A DNA stretch of 64,000 nt from Spirosoma panaciterrae DSM 21099 (GCF_000374025.1 NZ_KB893188.1:508-64507), one strand, 5' to 3'; counted from the first letter of the stretch, positions 1-9,039 are shown. Numbers and translations are program-made. The notes: generated by a model from the sequence alone, not told the origin.

Positions 1-342
1 CCCTCCAACAAGGTGTGTGTGGATGCATGCCCGAGTTTTTTGCTGCCCAACGTGTTCACCCCCAACGGGGATGGCAAGAATGATGTGTTCCAGCCGCTGA
101 AGTGTCCCCGGTTTGTGGAGCAGGTGGTGTTTGTGGTCTACAACCGATGGGGGGCCAAGGTGTACGAGAGTGTGGGCAGTAGCCTGAGCTGGGATGGTCG
201 GAGCAGTGATGGGGCGGAGTTGCCGACGGGTCTGTACTATTATCAGGCCACGGTGCGGTATGGGTTGCTGGAGAAGGATGCCCCGCCCCAGGTTTTGAAG
301 GGCTGGGTGCAGATTCTGCGGGAGGGTGTCTCCATGAAATAA
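1..342 (+). CDS. C-terminal end of a T9SS-exported protein with a type B (CHU_C) sorting domain; 5' end outside the window
   Basis: The frame is open from base 1, so this is the tail of a larger gene that begins upstream. The visible part carries the gliding-motility-associated C-terminal domain: a PNVFTPNGDGKNDVF motif, then VYNRWG, then WDG and a PTGLYYY stretch. In Bacteroidota this domain directs proteins through the type IX secretion system and anchors or releases them at the cell surface. The host protein is therefore probably a large surface or secreted protein, but its own function lies outside the window. The GTG at base 13 is not a believable start because the domain already runs through it. 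Confidence 0.9.
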   Translation, partial: PSNKVCVDACPSFLLPNVFTPNGDGKNDVFQPLKCPRFVEQVVFVVYNRWGAKVYESVGSSLSWDGRSSDGAELPTGLYYYQATVRYGLLEKDAPPQVLKGWVQILREGVSMK

Positions 343-362
343 GCTCACGACACGAGGCCAAG

Positions 363-437
363 CAGAAATTGGTAATGAAAAAGGGAGGAGGCAGAACCAG
401 TACGGATTCCCTACTCCCTTTTCATTACCAATTTCTG
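363..437. terminator. Long inverted repeat between convergent genes, likely bidirectional terminator
   Basis: Arms at 363-387 and 414-437 are complementary over 24 of 25 positions, with one extra A in the left arm and a 26-nt loop. It sits between the end of the T9SS cargo gene and the convergent yebC. Position and symmetry suggest a shared terminator. Confidence 0.7.
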
Positions 438-443
438 ATCGGC

Positions 444-1157
444 CTACTTCATGTTGTGATACACCATTTGAACATCATCGTCTTCTTCGATACGCTCGAT
501 GAGTTTCTCAACATCACCAACTTCTTCGTCAGTTAACTCTTTGTAATCGTTCGGAATCCGCTCGAATTCAGCCTGTTTGATTTCATAGCCTTTTTCTTCC
601 AGAAATTTCTGTAGACTCCCAAATGCGGTGAATCCGCCGTAAATAACCAATTGATCAGTGTCTTCGTCGTATTCAATTTCATCGCCACCGTAATCGATCA
701 ATTCAAGTTCTAGTTCGTCGCGGTCGACCCCTTCGGCGGGAATACGAAAAACCGACTTACGATCGAACATGAAATCGAGCATGCCCTGTGTACCCAGGCT
801 ACCGCCCAGTTTATTCAGGTAACTCCGAATGTTGGCGACAGTACGGTTATGGTTATCGGTTGCCGTTTCGATGACGAGCGCAATACCATGCGGAGCGTAG
901 GCTTCGTATACAATTTCCTTGTAGTCTTCCTGCTCTTTCGACGAGGCTTTTTTAATGGCCCGTTCTACGTTTTCCTTCGGCATGTTAGCCGCTTTGGCAT
1001 TTTGAATGATGGCCCGTAGCCGCCCGTTGGTATCCGGGTCGGGACCAGCACTTTTAACGGCCATAACGATGTCTTTGCCGATGCGGGTGAAGGTCTTTGC
1101 CATTTGCCCCCACCGCTTCATTTTGCGCGCTTTCCGGTATTCAAACGCTCTTCCCAT
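444..1157 (-). CDS. yebC: YebC/PmpR (TACO1) family protein
   Basis: The 237-aa product starts MGRAFEYRKA and has the family's conserved early region (KTFTRIGKDI, then NGRLRAIIQNAKAANMP) followed by a long acidic C-terminal half, matching full-length YebC. The family was first described as transcriptional regulators; recent work on bacterial YebC and mitochondrial TACO1 assigns a role in relieving ribosome stalling on proline-rich stretches. It acts in the cytoplasm. It is a single gene downstream of lysA on the same strand, separated by an intergenic region that contains a hairpin and GTCA repeats. The start is the first ATG of the conserved N-terminus. Confidence 0.92.
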   Translation of the reverse strand: MGRAFEYRKARKMKRWGQMAKTFTRIGKDIVMAVKSAGPDPDTNGRLRAIIQNAKAANMPKENVERAIKKASSKEQEDYKEIVYEAYAPHGIALVIETATDNHNRTVANIRSYLNKLGGSLGTQGMLDFMFDRKSVFRIPAEGVDRDELELELIDYGGDEIEYDEDTDQLVIYGGFTAFGSLQKFLEEKGYEIKQAEFERIPNDYKELTDEEVGDVEKLIERIEEDDDVQMVYHNMK

Positions 1158-1201
1158 TGTTCTTTGTGGTCATTAAGTGGTCATTCCATAGTCATTTGGT
1201 A

Positions 1202-1246
1202 GTCAGTGGTTGTAAGCAGCAAAGGCAATACATGACAACTACTGAC
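1202..1246 (-). terminator. Hairpin after lysA, embedded in a GTCA repeat array
   Basis: Arms 1202-1213 and 1235-1246 pair at 11 of 12 positions, just 15 nt past the lysA stop on the minus strand, so it may end the lysA transcript. The same stretch contains GTCA at 1169, 1180, 1191 and 1202, an exact 11-nt period. A weak minus-strand promoter (TTG at 1248-1246, TGCCTTTG at 1226-1219) could drive yebC. Confidence 0.4.
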
Positions 1247-1260
1247 AACTTAATGGCGAT

Positions 1261-2514
1261 CTAATGACTATATACAATTGATTCAAATTCAATAATTTCC
1301 TGCCCTCGCATCAAATCCTCGAAGGTTTCGCGCTGACGAATAAGGTAGGGTTTACCCTCATAGACCAGCACCTCGGCAGGACGAAAACGGGCATTGTAAT
1401 TCGATGCCATGCTGAAGCCATAGGCCCCTGCATTTTCGAACGACAGCACATCGCCCGGACGTACTTCGGGTAAGGTACGGTCGGTGGCGAAGGTATCCGT
1501 TTCGCAAATGTACCCCACTACAGTATATTTTTGAGGCTCGCCCGCTGGATTCGAGATATTTTTGATGTCGTGGTACGCATCGTACATCATCGGGCGAATC
1601 AGGTGGTTCAGGCCCGAATCGACTGCCACAAATGTCCGGGTTGGGTTTTGTTTGACAAGATTGGTGCGTACCAGCAGATGCCCACTTTCGCTGACCAGAA
1701 ATTTACCGGGTTCGAACCAGAGTTCTAACTCACGGCCATACTGCTGGCAGAATTTCTGGAAAGCCGCCGACACCTGATTGCCCAGTTCGGCAACATCCGT
1801 AATGTGATCGCCCTCTTTGTAAGCTACTTTGAAGCCACTGCCAAAATCAATAAATGTCAGGTCAGGGTAATCGGTCGCCAGATCGAACAGAACATCAGCT
1901 CCTTTCAGAAAGGCGTTGGCATTCTTGAAATCCGATCCCGTATGAACGTGCAGCCCCGTTACCGACATCTGATATTTTTCGACCAATGCCCGCATTTCAG
2001 CTCGTTGCAGGATCGAAATACCGAATTTAGAGTCGGCATGGCCCGTTGAAATCTTGATATTGCCGCCTTCACTGATATGGGGGTTGATACGAATACTAAC
2101 CGGAACCCGGCTACCGTAGTTTTGCCCTACCCATTCCAGCAGCGGCAAACTATCGACATTCAGTTGCAGGCCCAACTCGATGGCTTCGCTGATTTCGCCG
2201 AACGAAACCCCACTGGGTGTAAACATGATCTGATTCGGAGCAAAGCCAGCCAACATACCCATCCGGGCTTCGTTGACCGACACCGAATCCATTTCAACCC
2301 CCTGCTGGCGCATCAACTTCAGAATCGACACGTTGGTCAATGCCTTGGCTGCGTATTTTATCTTGAGGTTAACTCCGGCAAAAGCCGACCGGAGCAAGCC
2401 GATTTTTTCGATAATTTTGTCGGCATCGTACACGTACAAGGGCAGACCGAACTCATCGGCTATAGCCCGTACATCAACACCCTGAATCTGATAAACCTGG
2501 TTATTTAGTTGCAT
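1261..2514 (-). CDS. lysA: Diaminopimelate decarboxylase
   Basis: This 417-aa fold-type III PLP enzyme catalyses the last step of lysine synthesis, meso-diaminopimelate to L-lysine and CO2. The PLP lysine is visible in IKYAAKALTN (Lys57). HVHTGSD near residue 190 and the C-terminal CETDTFATDR and YGFSMASNYN segments supply the phosphate-binding and dimer-interface catalytic parts. Length is normal for the family. The gene runs divergently from the neighbouring PhoD-like gene, with only about 42 nt between the two chosen starts, so promoters must overlap coding ends or be very compact. Confidence 0.95.
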   Translation of the reverse strand: MQLNNQVYQIQGVDVRAIADEFGLPLYVYDADKIIEKIGLLRSAFAGVNLKIKYAAKALTNVSILKLMRQQGVEMDSVSVNEARMGMLAGFAPNQIMFTPSGVSFGEISEAIELGLQLNVDSLPLLEWVGQNYGSRVPVSIRINPHISEGGNIKISTGHADSKFGISILQRAEMRALVEKYQMSVTGLHVHTGSDFKNANAFLKGADVLFDLATDYPDLTFIDFGSGFKVAYKEGDHITDVAELGNQVSAAFQKFCQQYGRELELWFEPGKFLVSESGHLLVRTNLVKQNPTRTFVAVDSGLNHLIRPMMYDAYHDIKNISNPAGEPQKYTVVGYICETDTFATDRTLPEVRPGDVLSFENAGAYGFSMASNYNARFRPAEVLVYEGKPYLIRQRETFEDLMRGQEIIEFESIVYSH

Positions 2515-2556
2515 ACCTTCATAAAACGAATCGCAAAATTACGCCATCTTTCCCCC

Positions 2557-3948
2557 ATGTACAAAATTCAAAGGTATCTGTTCATACTTATCCTGCTTGG
2601 TACGTATCCGGCTTTTGCTCAGCGACCTACCACTGCCACCCCGAAGAGTCGCCCGGCCAACGCAGCTCAACCCGCCAGATCGAAGTCCAGGCTCCAGTCG
2701 GGCCCGATGGTAGGGTATTCCGACATGCGGGAAGTGATGCTTTGGGCACAAACCAACGAGCCGGCCAAAATTCAGATTCGTTACCATGAAGCGGGCAAGG
2801 ATAACCCGGTTTATCTGACCAACGAAGTACAAACGACCCGGCAAGCGGCTTTTACCGCCCACCTGCTCGCCGATCGGGTGGAACCCGGCAAAAAATACGA
2901 ATACGACGTGTTGATCGGGGGCCAGAAGGTGAGCCTGCCCTACCCGACCCAGTTTCAAACCCAATCCCTGTGGCAGTGGCGAACCGACCCACCGACTTTT
3001 CGTTTCGGCGTCGGAAGCTGCACCTACGTCAACGAACCTGACACCGATCGCCCTGGTAAACCCTACGGCGGAGGATATGAGATTTTTACGGCACTGGCGG
3101 CTCAGAAACCCGATTTCATGCTCTGGACGGGCGACAATACCTATACCCGCGAAACCGACTGGAATAGCCGCACAGGGGTTATGAGACGCTACACCCATAC
3201 ACGCTCTCTACCCGAACTGCAGCCTTTGCTCGCCAGCACACACAACTACGCTACCTGGGACGACCATGATTACGGCCCCAACGATGCCGACCGTTCGTAC
3301 TGGCTCAAACCGGTTACCCTGGAAGCGTTCAAGCTTTTCTGGGCCAATCCGAATTTCGTTTTTCCGGAAGGCTGCGCGGGTACATTTTTCTGGAACGACT
3401 GCCAGTTTTTTCTGCTCGATGACCGAACATTCCGGGCTCCAAACGACATGCCCGATGGGCCAGAGAAAGCGTATTTTGGCGATAAACAGATTCAGTGGCT
3501 ACTCGATGCCCTAACCTTCAGTCAGGCTCCATTTAAATTTATCATAACGGGTGGTCAGATCATCAATCCAACGAAGGCTTTCGAAAACTACAGTATTTAC
3601 GGTACGGAACGAGATCGACTTCTGAAAGCCATTACCGATGCCAAAATCCCCGGGGTTCTGTTCATCACTGGCGACCGACACCACTCCATCCTGCATAAAC
3701 TGGACCGCTCGAATACCTATCCCATCTACGACTTAACCATTTCGCCATTGACGTCCTCGGTAGCTCAGCCCCGCGCCGATGAGTTGAAGCAACCCACCTA
3801 CATAGATGGTACCTTGGTTACGGAGCGTAATTTTGGGCTTCTCAGTGTAAGCGGCCCTCTTAAAGACCGGGTACTGACAATAAAAGTCTATGACCAGAAA
3901 GGGGCCGAACGCTGGAGCCGCGATATACGGGCCAATGAGTTGAAATGA
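2557..3948 (+). CDS. Exported PhoD-like metallophosphatase (alkaline phosphatase D family)
   Basis: Starting at the ATG at 2557 gives a clean signal peptide (MYKIQRYLFILILLGTYPAF, AQ cleavage region); a GTG/ATG reading from 2509 would add 16 residues before it and overlap lysA. The 463-aa product has an N-terminal Ig-like PhoD domain followed by the metallophosphatase core: GVGSC near residue 150, WTGDNTY near 190, WDDHDYGPND near 233 and TGDRHH near 370. These supply the metal ligands of PhoD enzymes, which hydrolyse phosphomono- or diesters outside the cytoplasm. No Pho-type control element is recognisable. The exact substrate cannot be read. Confidence 0.85.
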   Translation: MYKIQRYLFILILLGTYPAFAQRPTTATPKSRPANAAQPARSKSRLQSGPMVGYSDMREVMLWAQTNEPAKIQIRYHEAGKDNPVYLTNEVQTTRQAAFTAHLLADRVEPGKKYEYDVLIGGQKVSLPYPTQFQTQSLWQWRTDPPTFRFGVGSCTYVNEPDTDRPGKPYGGGYEIFTALAAQKPDFMLWTGDNTYTRETDWNSRTGVMRRYTHTRSLPELQPLLASTHNYATWDDHDYGPNDADRSYWLKPVTLEAFKLFWANPNFVFPEGCAGTFFWNDCQFFLLDDRTFRAPNDMPDGPEKAYFGDKQIQWLLDALTFSQAPFKFIITGGQIINPTKAFENYSIYGTERDRLLKAITDAKIPGVLFITGDRHHSILHKLDRSNTYPIYDLTISPLTSSVAQPRADELKQPTYIDGTLVTERNFGLLSVSGPLKDRVLTIKVYDQKGAERWSRDIRANELK

Positions 3949-4006
3949 TAAACCTGTTTAACATTTCAGCCTCACCAACGTAAACCCTTAAATCTGAACT
4001 AAAAGC

Positions 4007-4729
4007 ATGATTCTTCAAAAATTTCCTGACCACGACACCCTTTCGCAACATACAGCCGAACACATTGCCGAACTCATCATCCAAAAACCAAACGCCCTAC
4101 TTTGTCTGGCTTCCGGCGATACCCCCATCGAAACCTACCATCGGTTTGTCGATCTGGTAAAAGCCGGGAAAGTCGACATCAGCCAATGTACGTTTGTGGG
4201 CCTGGATGAATGGGTTGGTTTTGGCCCGGACGATTTTGGTAGCTGCTCATATTATGTATTCCGGGATTTATTCAATCCACTCCAATTACGACCCGACCAG
4301 ATTCATGTGTTCGATGCAAAAGCATCCGACCTTGCCGCCGAATGTGCCAAAATTGACGCGGTCATTCGGGCCAATGGTGGATTGGATTTACTGCTGGTCG
4401 GTATGGGGATGAACGGGCATATTGCCCTTAATGAACCCGGCACTCCTTTCAACTTGGGCTGTCATGTTTCCCAGCTAGCCGAAAGCACGATCACGGTTGG
4501 GCAAAAATATTTTAACAAAGAAACCACTCTCACACAGGGCATTACCGTTGGTTTACGGCATCTGGCCGAAGCCCGTGAGGTTATTCTGCTGGTGAGTGGC
4601 GAAAAGAAAGCATCCAAACTACGCGAAGCCCTGACCGGCCCCATTACCAACGAAGTTCCCGCCAGTATCCTGCAAACACACCCTAACGGACTGGTTTGGG
4701 TCGATGAAGCAGCCGGAAAATTGGTTTGA
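4007..4729 (+). CDS. Glucosamine/galactosamine-6-phosphate isomerase (deaminase) family protein, AgaI-like
   Basis: The 240-aa cytoplasmic protein belongs to the NagB/6-phosphogluconolactonase superfamily. Around residues 132-145 it reads GMGMNGHIALNEPG. NagB proper has GDGHI-type sequence with Asp; the Asn here, followed by CHVSQL and ITVGLRHLAEAREVILLVSG, resembles AgaI galactosamine-6-phosphate isomerases more. The expected role is conversion of an amino-sugar phosphate to a ketose phosphate plus ammonia. It is followed after 81 nt, including a hairpin, by a purine permease. A 6-phosphogluconolactonase is the less likely alternative. Confidence 0.75.
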   Translation: MILQKFPDHDTLSQHTAEHIAELIIQKPNALLCLASGDTPIETYHRFVDLVKAGKVDISQCTFVGLDEWVGFGPDDFGSCSYYVFRDLFNPLQLRPDQIHVFDAKASDLAAECAKIDAVIRANGGLDLLLVGMGMNGHIALNEPGTPFNLGCHVSQLAESTITVGQKYFNKETTLTQGITVGLRHLAEAREVILLVSGEKKASKLREALTGPITNEVPASILQTHPNGLVWVDEAAGKLV

Positions 4730-4748
4730 TAGTTACCGTTTTTCGTTC

Positions 4749-4806
4749 AAAGTTTGTAGTTTGAAGCTGCAATCCTCCCAACGTCAAACCTCAAACTACA
4801 AACTTT
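4749..4806 (+). terminator. Inverted repeat immediately before the permease start
   Basis: A 16-bp perfect stem has arms 4749-4764 and 4791-4806. It ends 4 nt before the TTG start of the next gene, leaving no room for a promoter behind it. Either it is a leaky terminator or a transcript-stabilising hairpin within a nagB-like/permease operon. Confidence 0.5.
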
Positions 4807-4810
4807 TCCC

Positions 4811-6133
4811 TTGCTGACCTCTCTGCCAACTGCTACTGTTCATCGTCGAACCGAAATTTTGGCTGGTATCTCGACGTTTCTGGCGACCATGTACATCATT
4901 GTCGTGAACCCGGCTATCCTGAGCCAGGCAGGTTTACCGTTTAGCGGTGTTCTGACGGCGACGGTCCTGCTTTCGTTCTTTTGCAGCCTCATGATGGGCC
5001 TGTATGCCCGAAATCCAATTGTGGTAGCACCGGGCATGGGGATGAACGCCTTCTTTACCTTTACGGCGGTAAAAGGCATGGGTATTCAGCCTGAGGTAGC
5101 CCTGGGTGCGGTGTTTTGGGCGGGCGTGTTGTTTCTGCTGATGTCGGTGCTGAATCTTCGGTCGGCCATTGTGCGGGCTATTCCGCAACCTTTACGCTAC
5201 GCGGTGTCGGCTGGTATTGGCCTCTTTATCACCCTCATTGGCTTCGAAAACGCGAAGTTCATCATTGCCAATCCGGCTACGCTGGTTGGTATTGCCCACC
5301 TGAACGACCCGATTATACTCACGTTTGTGTTTGGCCTGCTGCTCACCAGTGTCCTCGTCATTCGTGATGTACCGGGCGCTATTATCATCGGAATTGTGCT
5401 AACTACGCTGGTTGCCTGGCCCATCGGACGCTGGTGGGGCGATGCATCGGCCATTAATTTCGGGCAAAAAACGCTGGTCAATTTTCAGAGCGTGTGGGCT
5501 ACCCCCGATTTTTCTCTACTGGGCAAACTGGATCTAATGGGTTCGTTGTCCTGGTCACTATGGCCCGTGATCTTTGCGTTCGCGTTTACCGATCTGTTCG
5601 ATAGCCTGTCTACGTTTGTGGGCGTGGCCGAAGCAGGTGCGTTGCAGGATGAACAGGGCAACCCGCGAAATCTGAACCGATCCCTGCTAACCGATGCTGT
5701 AGCTACCACCCTGGCCGGAATCCTGGGCACCAGTCCGGGCACGGCTTATATCGAATCAGCGGTGGGAATTGCGCAGGGCGGACGGACGGGGCTAACGGCC
5801 ATTGTGGCGGGCTGTTGTTTTCTTCCGTTCCTGTTTTTGTCGCCATTACTATCCGTTATCCCAGCTATTGCTACGGCTCCGGCATTGGTACTGGTAGGGG
5901 CATTCATGATGAAACCCGTTACGCGCATCCACTGGGCAAAATTGGACGATGCTTTACCGGCTTTTCTGGCGCTGGTGCTGATTCCGTTTAGTTACTCGAT
6001 TACACAGGGACTCATTTGGGGGTTTCTGTCCTGGACGGTGATTAAACTGGCCATCGGCAAAACGAACGAACTCCCGTTAAGCCTGTGGGTTGTCGATATT
6101 TTTTGTGTACTGGCCCTCACGAGTGGACATTGA
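4811..6133 (+). CDS. NCS2 family purine permease (hypoxanthine/guanine/adenine type)
   Basis: The 440-aa polytopic membrane protein has the AzgA/PbuG-type signature: TEILAGISTFLATMYIIVVNP at the N-terminus, APGMGMNAFF near residue 78, and FTDLFDSLSTFVGV in the middle, followed by many hydrophobic helices. Such permeases import nucleobases by proton symport. The conserved N-terminus rules out the first ATG (residue 27), leaving TTG at 4811 as the best start. The next gene, an exported MTA/SAH nucleosidase that would release adenine, is only 14 nt downstream of the stop, which suggests a purine-salvage operon. Confidence 0.88.
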   Translation: MLTSLPTATVHRRTEILAGISTFLATMYIIVVNPAILSQAGLPFSGVLTATVLLSFFCSLMMGLYARNPIVVAPGMGMNAFFTFTAVKGMGIQPEVALGAVFWAGVLFLLMSVLNLRSAIVRAIPQPLRYAVSAGIGLFITLIGFENAKFIIANPATLVGIAHLNDPIILTFVFGLLLTSVLVIRDVPGAIIIGIVLTTLVAWPIGRWWGDASAINFGQKTLVNFQSVWATPDFSLLGKLDLMGSLSWSLWPVIFAFAFTDLFDSLSTFVGVAEAGALQDEQGNPRNLNRSLLTDAVATTLAGILGTSPGTAYIESAVGIAQGGRTGLTAIVAGCCFLPFLFLSPLLSVIPAIATAPALVLVGAFMMKPVTRIHWAKLDDALPAFLALVLIPFSYSITQGLIWGFLSWTVIKLAIGKTNELPLSLWVVDIFCVLALTSGH

Positions 6134-6147
6134 TTAACTTTCCTGGC

Positions 6148-6981
6148 ATGAATAAAAGGCGCCTTTTTCTCGTTTTCACGTTTTCGCTCTTTTACTCGTT
6201 CGCTTTTGCCCAACGCTACAAAACTAAACCCATTACGGGATTGCTGGGTGCGTTTGGAGCCGAAGTAGCCCTGGTAAAAGAGTCGTTGCGAAAACCCAAA
6301 ACGGTTATCGTCGACGGTGTTTCATTTACCTGCGGCCGAATTGGTAATCAGCGGGTTGTCGTAGCCGAAACGGGTATTGGTAAAGTAAATGCCGCCATGA
6401 CCACCACCCTCATGCTCGACCATTTCCGCCCTTCGCGTGTGCTGTTTACGGGCATTGCCGGGGGCACCAACCCCGATCTCCAACCGGGCGATATCGTCAT
6501 TGCAGGCCGGACAGCTCATCATGATTATGGTTCCATTACCAGCAAAAACACGCCCACCCGGCAAACCCGCAACGCCATCACCAAAGAATTTAATCCCGTC
6601 TATTTCCCCGCCGATTCGTCACTGATGCATCTGGCCGAAAAGGTAGTCAGAACAGTCTCGTTAGAAGGCATTCCATTAGCGTCGGGTGGGGTCTCGGATC
6701 GGCCAGTAAAGGTGGTAACGGGTACGGTGGTGACGGGCGATGTGTTCGTAGCCTCGGTTGATAAAGTAAAAAGTTTGCGGACCGATTTTGGGGCCGACGC
6801 GACCGAAATGGAAGGCGCGGCAGTAGCCCAGGTTTGTTATCAGATTCAGGTGCCCCACCTGATTATCCGCAGCCTCAGCGACCGGGCCGATGCTGAAGCC
6901 CACATTGCTTACGACAAATTTTATCCAACAGCCGCCCGCAACTCGGCCAAGCTGGTGATAGCTCTGGTCAAGGCCTTATAG
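6148..6981 (+). CDS. Exported 5'-methylthioadenosine/S-adenosylhomocysteine nucleosidase family protein
   Basis: The 277-aa product matches MTA/SAH nucleosidases (Pfs/MtnN): a GLLGAFGAEVALV N-terminal motif, FTGIAGG, and DATEMEGAAVAQVC followed by IIRSLSDRAD, which hold the family's purine-binding Glu and catalytic Asp. Unusually it begins with a clear signal peptide (MNKRRLFLVFTFSLFYSFAF, then AQ), so it likely works in the periplasm. That start (ATG 6148) leaves 14 nt after the permease stop. Periplasmic release of adenine beside an inner-membrane purine permease makes a coherent scavenging pair; this link is inference. Confidence 0.85.
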   Translation: MNKRRLFLVFTFSLFYSFAFAQRYKTKPITGLLGAFGAEVALVKESLRKPKTVIVDGVSFTCGRIGNQRVVVAETGIGKVNAAMTTTLMLDHFRPSRVLFTGIAGGTNPDLQPGDIVIAGRTAHHDYGSITSKNTPTRQTRNAITKEFNPVYFPADSSLMHLAEKVVRTVSLEGIPLASGGVSDRPVKVVTGTVVTGDVFVASVDKVKSLRTDFGADATEMEGAAVAQVCYQIQVPHLIIRSLSDRADAEAHIAYDKFYPTAARNSAKLVIALVKAL

Positions 6982-7113
6982 CCATTTAGTCAAAATAGTA
7001 CTCACTAGAAAGTAAGTATACTGTTTTTTTTCATATTTGAGAACACTAAACGGCTGATCGATAAGTTATTGTTACTTATTGAACTCGTCAGTACTATTTA
7101 TCGCTCCTCAACT

Positions 7114-8193
7114 ATGAATCGTATTATTTACTTTCTACTGATCTTACTTCCTGTACGTCTTCTCGGGCAGCCGCTAAAGCCGGGGTTCGATAAAGCGGAG
7201 TACATCGAACTTTTAAAAGTATCGGCCCAATTTGGTGATTCAACCTACGTCAGGGCTTTTCCAACGCCCGAGCGCTTTACGTTCGTTTACCGTTCACCAA
7301 TAGTCGGGCTGGATAATCGCTGGGATTTATGGGCCAACAATCAGGGCGTAGCGGTTCTGAGTATACGGGGTACTACGGCCAACAGCGTTAGCTGGCTGGC
7401 TAATTTCTACGCGGCTATGGTTCCGGCCAAAGGCGAACTCCAGATCAGCGACACCGAGAAATTCAACTATGAACTGGCTTCCAGTCCGTTAGCGGCTGTG
7501 CATGTTGGCTGGCTGGTCAGTACAGCCTTTCTGACGAAAGACATGCTCCCCAAGATTGATTCGTGTTATCGGACAGGCACTAAAAATATATTGATCGTGG
7601 GGCATAGTCAGGGTGGTGCCATCGCGTTTCTGCTAACAGCTCACCTTCGCCATCTGCAAAAACAGTCCCGACTGCCTGCCGACATCCAATTCAAAACGTA
7701 TTGCAGCGCTGGCCCCAAGCCTGGAAATCTGCACTTCGCCTATGAATACGAAGCCGCAACCCAGGCCGGGTGGGCCTATAACGTGGTCAACTCCGCCGAT
7801 TGGGTGCCGGAGGTTCCGCTAACCGTTCAGACTGTCAATGATTTTAATCCGACCAATCCCTTTGTGGGTGCTCCGGCCATGATCAAAAAACAGAAATTTC
7901 TGAAGCGTGTCGCCCTCAAGTACGTCTACAACAGTCTGAGTAAGCCCGCGCTCAAAGCTCAGAAAAACTACCAGAAATACCTGGGCAAACTAGCCTCCAG
8001 CACCGTAAAAAAGAATCTAAACGGCTATGTAGCCCCTGATTATTACAAAAGCAATAACTACGTCCGAACCGGCAACACCATTGTACTACTGGCCGACAGC
8101 GCCTATTTCGCTAAATATCCCGATAGCAAAGACCAAGTCTTTATCCACCATTTTCATTTGCCCTATTTATACCTTACCGAGAAGCTCCCCTGA
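7114..8193 (+). CDS. Exported lipase, class 3 (alpha/beta hydrolase)
   Basis: Choosing ATG 7114 gives a signal peptide (MNRIIYFLLILLPVRLLG, then Q). The 359-aa product has the class 3 lipase pattern: LSIRGT early, the nucleophile elbow GHSQGG with Ser165, then CSAGPKPGN and NSADWVPEVP, where the family's catalytic Asp falls. A C-terminal HHFHLPYLY could provide the His. It probably hydrolyses lipids or esters in the periplasm or outside. A longer reading from a TTG at 7069 would hide the signal peptide. It stands alone, with a hairpin following. Confidence 0.8.
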   Translation: MNRIIYFLLILLPVRLLGQPLKPGFDKAEYIELLKVSAQFGDSTYVRAFPTPERFTFVYRSPIVGLDNRWDLWANNQGVAVLSIRGTTANSVSWLANFYAAMVPAKGELQISDTEKFNYELASSPLAAVHVGWLVSTAFLTKDMLPKIDSCYRTGTKNILIVGHSQGGAIAFLLTAHLRHLQKQSRLPADIQFKTYCSAGPKPGNLHFAYEYEAATQAGWAYNVVNSADWVPEVPLTVQTVNDFNPTNPFVGAPAMIKKQKFLKRVALKYVYNSLSKPALKAQKNYQKYLGKLASSTVKKNLNGYVAPDYYKSNNYVRTGNTIVLLADSAYFAKYPDSKDQVFIHHFHLPYLYLTEKLP

Positions 8194-8246
8194 TTTTTGA
8201 AGATGTAGCTCACCAAGTTAGTACTGCTTCTGCCGACTAAGCATCG

Positions 8247-8283
8247 AGTTTGCCATTACGTACTTCGATCGGAATGGCAAACT
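8247..8283 (+). terminator. 11-bp hairpin after the lipase gene
   Basis: Perfect arms 8247-8257 and 8273-8283 with a 15-nt loop, 54 nt beyond the lipase stop. No T-run follows, so terminator function is inferred from position only. Confidence 0.4.
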
Positions 8284-8357
8284 TGTCAGCGTTAACGATT
8301 TCCAGCAAAAATCCGATTCTAGTTAAAGCCTGAAACAAATAAGGAAAAAAATCAATT

Positions 8358-8375
8358 AGTAAATGAACGTTTACT
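8358..8375 (+). promoter_or_regulatory. Palindrome upstream of the TetR gene, probable autoregulatory operator
   Basis: AGTAAA, 6 nt, TTTACT forms a perfect inverted repeat 37 nt before the tetR-type start codon. TetR regulators commonly bind such TGAACGTTTAC-like palindromes in their own promoters, so this is the best operator candidate for the operon. Confidence 0.55.
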
Positions 8376-8411
8376 TACTAAAAAACATTATTTCAGCAAA
8401 TAGCAGGTTCT

Positions 8412-9026
8412 ATGCGGCCAAGAAATATTGAAAAGGAAGAGTCGATTCGGGCAGTAGCCTTAAAAATCATTCAGGAAGAAGGGCTGGAAAATCTGAGCAT
8501 GCAGAAGCTGGCCAAAGCCGCCAACGTGTCGCCCCGGACGATCTATATAAAATATGAGAACAAAGAAGACCTTCTCATTAAGCTGTTCATCGACGAAGTG
8601 CTGGGTGCTTATGAAGCGGCTGTACTGGAAAATTTCGATGAAAACATGGAGTTTTCAGCAGGCGTCAAAAGGCTATGGCAGAACAGTTTCCGGTATTTCC
8701 GACACAATCGGCAAGCGTTTACGCTGATGCAATACGGCAAATCATCGCCCTTACTTAACAAGGCGTTTCGGGAAAGGGACATTCAGGAAGGACAGTTCTT
8801 TGCCCCCATTCATCGGTTTCTGGCCCGTCATGCCAGCGCCGGCACTATCCAGCATTTTCCATTTCAAGTCCATAGAGCCTTACTCTTCGCGCCCCTTTTC
8901 GATCTGATCAACGAGTACATTGAACATAGTGACCGCCCCGCGCAGCCCATCACCGACGAACTCCTGCTCGACTGTTGCCAAACGGTAATCAGTGGTATGC
9001 TTATCAAAACGAACAAACATCAATAA
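8412..9026 (+). CDS. TetR/AcrR family transcriptional regulator
   Basis: The 204-aa protein has the canonical TetR N-terminal helix-turn-helix: AVALKIIQEEGLENLSMQKLAK leads into AANVSPRTIYIKYENKEDLL (residues about 16-55). The C-terminal ligand-binding half is unspecific to the eye. The flavin monooxygenase gene begins 13 nt after its stop, so the two form an operon and the regulator probably senses a substrate or inducer of that enzyme. A palindrome just upstream is the likely operator, giving autorepression. The cognate ligand cannot be read from the sequence. Confidence 0.9.
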   Translation: MRPRNIEKEESIRAVALKIIQEEGLENLSMQKLAKAANVSPRTIYIKYENKEDLLIKLFIDEVLGAYEAAVLENFDENMEFSAGVKRLWQNSFRYFRHNRQAFTLMQYGKSSPLLNKAFRERDIQEGQFFAPIHRFLARHASAGTIQHFPFQVHRALLFAPLFDLINEYIEHSDRPAQPITDELLLDCCQTVISGMLIKTNKHQ

Positions 9027-9039
9027 TCGCAACAAACCA

